Below, piece after piece: positions 6,513-10,486 of a stretch of 10,486 nt of DNA. This stretch comes from Chromatiaceae bacterium (GTDB lineage: Bacteria; Pseudomonadota; Gammaproteobacteria; Chromatiales; Chromatiaceae), in contig DTXR01000082.1 in NCBI GenBank assembly GCA_012962365.1, positions 1 to 10,486 on the forward strand, in the 5' to 3' direction. The notes under the pieces are model-generated. The model saw only the letters and a list, made by a program, of their open reading frames with translations. It made no database searches and was not told the origin of the DNA. The first letter of the stretch is position 1. The number at the start of each line of letters is the position of its first letter. The translations under genes were made by a program, and so were the position numbers.

Positions 6513-6518
6513 ATTACA

Positions 6519-6734
6519 ATGACCAAACTCGCGGAATTACTCAAGCATCTGGGCAGCGAAGCAGAACTGGCTGCCAGCTATGAAAAAGACCCGAAAAAAG
6601 TCATGCAAGATGCAGGATTGTCCCGACAGGAAATGGAATTGCTGGAGAAAGGCGACTTGAAACTGCTGGAAGAGGCCACCGGCCTGGGCAATTTGAAAAA
6701 GATAAACATCATCATAAAGGCCTACGACGAATAG
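6519..6734 (+). CDS. Split borosin precursor peptide (putative RiPP precursor)
   Basis: This is a 71-residue peptide with no signal sequence. Residues 1-57 look like a compact helical leader: LAELLKHLGSEAELAASYEKD, a KKVMQDAGLS turn, QEMELLEKGD, then LKLLEEATGL. The pattern 'AGLSxxExxLLxxGDLxxL' is typical of the LigA-like or borosin-binding-domain leaders used by stand-alone borosin substrates. The last residues (about 62-71, I-N-I-I-I-K-A-Y-D-E) break the helical pattern and are rich in beta-branched residues, as expected for a C-terminal core that receives backbone N-methyl groups. The gene has a strong ribosome binding site, a repeat-bearing upstream region, and is followed in the same direction by a GGDEF protein and a borosin-type methyltransferase. 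The precursor assignment depends on that methyltransferase. The exact core boundary and methylation sites are inferred. The main alternative is a small LigA-like protein that is not modified. Confidence 0.75.
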   Translation: MTKLAELLKHLGSEAELAASYEKDPKKVMQDAGLSRQEMELLEKGDLKLLEEATGLGNLKKINIIIKAYDE

Positions 6735-6770
6735 ACACAGTAAAGACAGAGATGTCGGCAAGTCTGATTC

Positions 6771-8513
6771 ATGAAAAAGCTGTTACAAGCAACGATCCCA
6801 CTGCTGTTACTCCTCGTCACGTGTGAACCCGTGTGCGCCCAAGCACTGGAAGACATACTGTCGAAGGCAGATCCATTCAGCACCATTCCAACGAAAGAAC
6901 TGACGACGCTGGTAAAACAGCTTGAGCCTCTGGAGAAGAATGCATCACCGCAACAGCAATTGACCATTGACCTCTTGAAGATGCGTTATCTGGCCATTAC
7001 GGGCGATTTATCTCCAGCACTTGAACTGGTCGGGAAATTTGACTCGCCGTCCGTACCCCCCGAGTTTCGCATACGCGCCTATACCATAGCGATCCCCATT
7101 TATCACATGCAGGGAAACTATATCCTCTCTTTCCATACGCTCAACAAGATTCAGCAACTTTTGCCTTGGACAGAAAACAAAAATCTGAAATATCTGGCGA
7201 TAAGCCTCGCTCCCGAGCTGTACACGGATGCCGGCAACCTGGACACCGCGCTGGAGTATGCCATCAAATCCATCGCTGCGGCAAAAGAAACCAATGACCC
7301 CATTAATATGTGTACGGCATACGATGCCTATTCGGGCATTCAATTCAAACGCGGTGACGTGGAAGCGGCTGTCATCGGCTTCAACAAGATGCTCAACCAC
7401 TGCGATGAACAGTCAGCAACCCTGTTTTCCGGTACGGCATATGGCGGCCTTGCTCTCGTATTTCAGGCACAGGAACGCCATCAGGAGGCCATTGCGCACT
7501 ACGCGACGGCTCTCGATCTGCATCGCGAAGCAAATTATCATTTTGGCATCGCTTTCAGCTTGCTCGGGCTGGCACAAAGCCATTTTGCCTTGGGCAACAC
7601 GCAAATAGCCCAAACTTATCTGGAAGACGCTTTGTCAGTTCTCGAATCTGACGGCGTTATGGAACTGCTGGTCGACGCTTATGACCTTCAAGGCCAGATG
7701 GCGGAAAGAAAAGGCCATTTCAAGGAAGCGCTGACTTCATTCAACGAGAAATGGGCAACTGAAAAAAAAGTCATGGACAACAGAAAGGCGATCCGTATAG
7801 CCCAATTGCAGGTCGCTTTCGAAGTCAAGAACAAGGAACGGCGCATTGCGCTGCTGCAAAAAGAAAATGGGCTGCTCGCCCTGCAGAAACAATCCACTCT
7901 GCTCCATTCCTGGCTGATGATTCTCGGCCTGACCGTGCTGGTTCTGGCCGCTGCGCTGTTGTGGAGGAAAGCACGGCAGGAAAGCCGCCATTTCAAGCAT
8001 TTGTCACGAATAGACCCGCTTACCGGCTTATACAACCACGCCTATTGCTATTCTCTTGCCGAGAAAATGTTTCATGAGTGCCACAGAAATAACCGGCCTT
8101 TCGTGGCCATCGTGGCAGACATCGACTGGTTCAAACGGGTCAACGACACTTACGGCCATGCAGCAGGCGACAAAGTGTTGCAGGCGATCGCCAAGGTACT
8201 GCAACAGCACATGGGCAGCAAAGGCATTGCCGGCCGAACAGGAGGAGAAGAATTCAGCTGTTTCCTGGCGAACATGGACATTGAAGAAGCACTCAGGATC
8301 GTCAGAAACTGCCGTGACGCTATTCAGCCCGTTATGGACTATGGGAAGGAGATCGAAGTTACGCTCAGTTATGGCATCGCTGTCAGCCATGGAGAACATA
8401 ATATGCTGGATCTTCTGGTACGCGAGGCAGATGAAGCACTCTACGAAGCAAAGAACAAGGGGAGGAACCAAATCATCTACCATGCTAGTACAGCCTTCAG
8501 GAAAAAGGCCTGA
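6771..8513 (+). CDS. Membrane diguanylate cyclase with periplasmic TPR-like sensor
   Basis: This 580-residue protein would synthesise the second messenger c-di-GMP from two GTP. In order it has an N-terminal signal peptide (about 1-25, ending in CAQA), a long helical periplasmic region with TPR-like repeats (about 60-335, for example around TALEYAIKSI and EAIAHYATALDL), a coiled-coil linker (about 340-375), one transmembrane helix (about 381-398) and a cytoplasmic GGDEF domain (about 415-575). The catalytic domain starts with DPLTGLYN, has metal-binding Asp450 in ADIDWF, and an intact GGEEF signature at 491-495, so it should be active. The inhibitory RxxD site upstream of GGEEF is absent: the region reads GSKGIAGR. 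The start lies 36 bp after the precursor stop with only a weak ribosome binding site, and the stop is directly followed by the methyltransferase gene. It may sense an envelope signal and link c-di-GMP to this locus. Confidence 0.9.
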   Translation: MKKLLQATIPLLLLLVTCEPVCAQALEDILSKADPFSTIPTKELTTLVKQLEPLEKNASPQQQLTIDLLKMRYLAITGDLSPALELVGKFDSPSVPPEFRIRAYTIAIPIYHMQGNYILSFHTLNKIQQLLPWTENKNLKYLAISLAPELYTDAGNLDTALEYAIKSIAAAKETNDPINMCTAYDAYSGIQFKRGDVEAAVIGFNKMLNHCDEQSATLFSGTAYGGLALVFQAQERHQEAIAHYATALDLHREANYHFGIAFSLLGLAQSHFALGNTQIAQTYLEDALSVLESDGVMELLVDAYDLQGQMAERKGHFKEALTSFNEKWATEKKVMDNRKAIRIAQLQVAFEVKNKERRIALLQKENGLLALQKQSTLLHSWLMILGLTVLVLAAALLWRKARQESRHFKHLSRIDPLTGLYNHAYCYSLAEKMFHECHRNNRPFVAIVADIDWFKRVNDTYGHAAGDKVLQAIAKVLQQHMGSKGIAGRTGGEEFSCFLANMDIEEALRIVRNCRDAIQPVMDYGKEIEVTLSYGIAVSHGEHNMLDLLVREADEALYEAKNKGRNQIIYHASTAFRKKA

Positions 8514-8514
8514 G

Positions 8515-9300
8515 ATGCCTGCCGGATCACTGGTAGTCGTGGGAAGCGGCATTCAACTGGGGCGTCATATCTCCGAGCGCAGCACCAGCGAAATCAAATA
8601 TGCAGACAAGGTTTTCTGCATGGCCGATGCGTTTACTTATCGCTGGGTAGAAGGGATTCGACCCGATCTGCAACCTCTGCACATCTATTATGGCGATGAC
8701 AAGGACAGACGCCAGACTTACCGGGAAATGGAAGCCGTAATCGTTGCCCCCGTACAAGAAGGACAAAACGTATGCGCGGTATTTTACGGCCACCCGGGTG
8801 TATTTGCCGATGTACCCCATGCCGCCATCCGGAGGTTACGCACCCTGGGTTACAGAGCACGCATGGAGCCAGGTATTTCCGCTGAGGACTGTCTCATCGC
8901 CGACTTGGGGCTGGATCCCGGAAAACATGGCTGCATCTCCATGGAGGCCACCCAGTTTCTTGTTTATGAACGACAGATCGACCCCACTGCCATGCTCATT
9001 CTGTGGCAGATCGGATTGACCGGCGACCTGAGTTGCACCCGTTTTGACACCATCCCATGCAAATTGCGGGCACTGGTGGACAAGCTCTGCCGCTGGTACG
9101 CCCCGGAGCAAGAAGTCATCGTATACGAAGCGCCGGTATTGGCCATTCACAAACACAGGGAGGACAGACTTCCGCTGAAAGCGCTTCCACAGGCTTTGTT
9201 GAGCCAGTCATCGACATTGATCATCCCCCCAACCAGACCCCTGAGCGCGGATAGACGTGCTATACAGGCTCTGGGATATGCCCTGTCGGATCTGGGCTAG
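8515..9300 (+). CDS. Borosin-type backbone alpha-N-methyltransferase (split form)
   Basis: This 261-residue, SAM-dependent enzyme has the tetrapyrrole-methylase fold and should N-methylate backbone amides of the peptide encoded at 6519. Its features match the fungal omphalotin enzyme OphMA in order: GSGI at 10-13, ADKVF at 30-34, Tyr59/Arg65/Tyr69 spaced as the OphMA catalytic Tyr/Arg/Tyr, FYGHPGVF at 90-97 in the SAM site, ARMEPGISAEDCLIADL at 115-131, then EAT at 144-146 and WQIG. Unlike OphMA, the protein ends after the methyltransferase domain with no fused core peptide, as in bacterial split borosins such as SonM with SonA. I chose the ATG at 8515, 1 bp after the preceding stop, with AAGG upstream. 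An in-frame ATG at 8482 would add 11 residues but lacks well-spaced ribosome binding. A cobalamin or sirohaem methylase is less likely, because the PGISAED and GHPGVF context and the neighbouring small peptide fit borosins. Confidence 0.88.
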   Translation: MPAGSLVVVGSGIQLGRHISERSTSEIKYADKVFCMADAFTYRWVEGIRPDLQPLHIYYGDDKDRRQTYREMEAVIVAPVQEGQNVCAVFYGHPGVFADVPHAAIRRLRTLGYRARMEPGISAEDCLIADLGLDPGKHGCISMEATQFLVYERQIDPTAMLILWQIGLTGDLSCTRFDTIPCKLRALVDKLCRWYAPEQEVIVYEAPVLAIHKHREDRLPLKALPQALLSQSSTLIIPPTRPLSADRRAIQALGYALSDLG

Positions 9301-10486
9301 CCTCGATGTTGATAGCTACTATCGGGATACAAAGGCCTTAGCTCAGACTGATCTTTCCCTTGTTTTTCCCGCTTTCCATCGCGTCGCAGATCCTTCATGC
9401 CTGCCTCGATTTTTGCGCCGTTCCAGTCAATCGCGTTGCCCGCATACAGATTACGGCTGAGTTTCAGCAACTCATCAGATAGGGGCGAACCCACTTTTTC
9501 CGCCATGGCTTCAAGGCTTCTGGGCGTCTGATCCGGCCACAAGCCTGGCGCCAGCGTCAGCAAGGCCGACCGAACCGCCACTGCCTCATTCGATTGTACC
9601 GCCTGATGCAGTTGCTTCCAGGCCGTATTCATATCCAGGGCTGGCTCGGGGCGCTCTTTCGGCAACGGCACTGCCTGCCCTTTATTTCTGCTTCGATACA
9701 GCAGTACAAGCGTGAACAGCAGCAAGGTACCCAGCACAAGATTGCCCACAATCAACCACATATGAATGGAATTACCAGCTGCCCCCTCGATGGCAGGCAT
9801 CTGGGAAGGCTTCATTTTGCCATTCGATTTTTGCGCTTCATCCATCTGTAAAGCCGGTGTTCGAGATACCGGCTTGTCAGCAGTCGGAGCAGACAAGGTC
9901 TGGGTCTGGGCCACGCCCCTCACCTGCAGTTGCCTGGGGGACAGTCGGGCCGTCTCCTCTTTTCCGCTAAGACTGTTCCACCACTTCAGTTCCACGGCTG
10001 GCACCTGATAGTTGCCCGGGTGAGTGGGAATGATCGCAAACTTACGCGAACTGGTGCTGAGTACACCTTCATCCGTCGCCTGCTCCTTGTTCACGGCATC
10101 ATCCGGATAAATCCTCAATCCCTGGACTTCCGGCATCATCAGTTCCGGCAACTGCCCAAGGGTGACGCCATCGGCGATGATGGCGAGGGTACGGGTCACC
10201 GGCTCACCTGTCTTGAGCTTATCCGGCTCATCAGACCAGCTTTCCTCCAGTCTCAGATCCTTGGCCACCAGCCAGTGCCTGCCATGGAAGTCTGTGGGCG
10301 CAGGGCGCACATCCAGCACCACCGTCTTGCTGCGCACCACCTTGTTGCGATAGCTGCGGGTGGAAAAAAAGTCGTCGAAAAAGGGATCGTTGAAGCTGCC
10401 AAACGGAGACCGCTGCTGCTTTTTTCCCGCAGGAATTCGCAGATTGAGGCTCAGGGGATCCATTTTCAGTTCCCCACTCTTTTGCG
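9297..10486 (-). CDS. batD: BatD-like aerotolerance protein (5' partial)
   Basis: This is the C-terminal part, about 396 residues, of a BatD-type membrane-anchored protein. The reading frame continues past the right end of the window, so the start is missing and the Met at 10461-10463 is internal. The N-terminal visible part contains beta-sandwich repeats typical of BatD: FNDPFFDDFFSTRSYR and VVLDVRPAP near the start, then ITPTH-like IPTHPGNYQVPAVELKWW. These are followed by a Pro/Ser/Lys-rich linker, a single transmembrane helix (MWLIVGNLVLGTLLLFTLVLLY is the core segment) and a cytoplasmic helical domain with AWKQLHQAVQSNEAVAVRSAL. BatD proteins are usually encoded with BatA/B VWA proteins and a MoxR ATPase, and such genes would be expected beyond the right edge. 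The stop shares CTAG (9297-9300) with the methyltransferase stop. A link to the borosin genes is not implied. Confidence 0.8.
   Translation of the reverse strand, partial: QKSGELKMDPLSLNLRIPAGKKQQRSPFGSFNDPFFDDFFSTRSYRNKVVRSKTVVLDVRPAPTDFHGRHWLVAKDLRLEESWSDEPDKLKTGEPVTRTLAIIADGVTLGQLPELMMPEVQGLRIYPDDAVNKEQATDEGVLSTSSRKFAIIPTHPGNYQVPAVELKWWNSLSGKEETARLSPRQLQVRGVAQTQTLSAPTADKPVSRTPALQMDEAQKSNGKMKPSQMPAIEGAAGNSIHMWLIVGNLVLGTLLLFTLVLLYRSRNKGQAVPLPKERPEPALDMNTAWKQLHQAVQSNEAVAVRSALLTLAPGLWPDQTPRSLEAMAEKVGSPLSDELLKLSRNLYAGNAIDWNGAKIEAGMKDLRRDGKREKQGKDQSELRPLYPDSSYQHRG

Noticed and set aside
6519..6734. Reading the small peptide as a Nif11-type or class II lanthipeptide precursor
   Set aside because: There is no double-glycine cleavage site and no Cys/Ser/Thr-rich core, and no LanM, YcaO or radical SAM enzyme is nearby.
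6784..6848. Lipoprotein signal at the N terminus of the GGDEF protein (LVTC)
   Set aside because: The residue before Cys is Thr rather than Gly, Ala or Ser. A normal signal peptidase I site at CAQA a few residues later fits better.
8056..8514. Upstream extension of the methyltransferase frame into the GGDEF gene
   Set aside because: This stretch overlaps the essential GGDEF catalytic region in another frame and its translation is unlike any methyltransferase N terminus. The glycine loop GSGI lies correctly near residue 10 when the ATG at 8515 is used.
8515..9300. Reading the methyltransferase as a cobalamin or sirohaem biosynthesis enzyme
   Set aside because: The fold is shared, but no porphyrin or cobalamin genes are nearby. 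The GHPGVF, PGISAED and Tyr/Arg/Tyr spacing match OphMA, and a small helical peptide with a hydrophobic tail is encoded in the same operon.

Overview
The window looks like chromosomal DNA of a gammaproteobacterium or a close proteobacterial relative. It has moderate GC, densely packed and translationally coupled genes, a BatD-type aerotolerance protein and YHS/DoxX-like proteins. The exact taxon cannot be read from the sequence. No rRNA, tRNA, insertion sequence or CRISPR array is visible. Almost all of the window is coding. The only sizeable non-coding stretch is the 184-bp divergent region 6335-6518.

Region 1 (2-5706, + strand) is a tightly coupled run of seven genes: a 5'-truncated YHS-domain protein, a DoxX-like 4-TM membrane protein, a PLP-dependent decarboxylase of the glutamate/cysteine-sulfinate group, a cysteine-dioxygenase-type cupin, two different ATP-grasp ligases and an MFS transporter. 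Neighbouring genes overlap or lie within 3 bp of each other. The simplest reading is cysteine -> cysteine sulfinate -> hypotaurine (dioxygenase, then decarboxylase), followed by ATP-dependent amide formation by the ATP-grasp enzymes and transport by the MFS protein. This would make a small hypotaurine/taurine-containing conjugate. The product is inferred, not known.

Region 2 (5666-6334, - strand) holds an unrecognised, very basic membrane protein that converges on and overlaps the MFS gene. It is divergent from region 3.

Region 3 (6427-9300, + strand) is the most interesting part: an apparent split borosin RiPP locus. It has a 71-aa precursor with a helical leader and a short Ile-rich C-terminal tail, a periplasmic-TPR/transmembrane GGDEF diguanylate cyclase, and a 261-aa tetrapyrrole-methylase-fold enzyme. 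That enzyme closely matches the borosin backbone alpha-N-methyltransferases (OphMA/SonM type), including the GHPGVF, PGISAED and Tyr/Arg/Tyr signatures. The intergenic DNA upstream of the precursor holds 19-bp tandem repeats, two CATTT/AAATG dyads and a possible leader hairpin. The insertion of a c-di-GMP synthase gene between substrate and methyltransferase suggests a link between c-di-GMP signalling and peptide production.

Region 4 (9297-10486, - strand) is the C-terminal part of a BatD-like protein. It converges on the methyltransferase gene, and the two stop codons share one CTAG.
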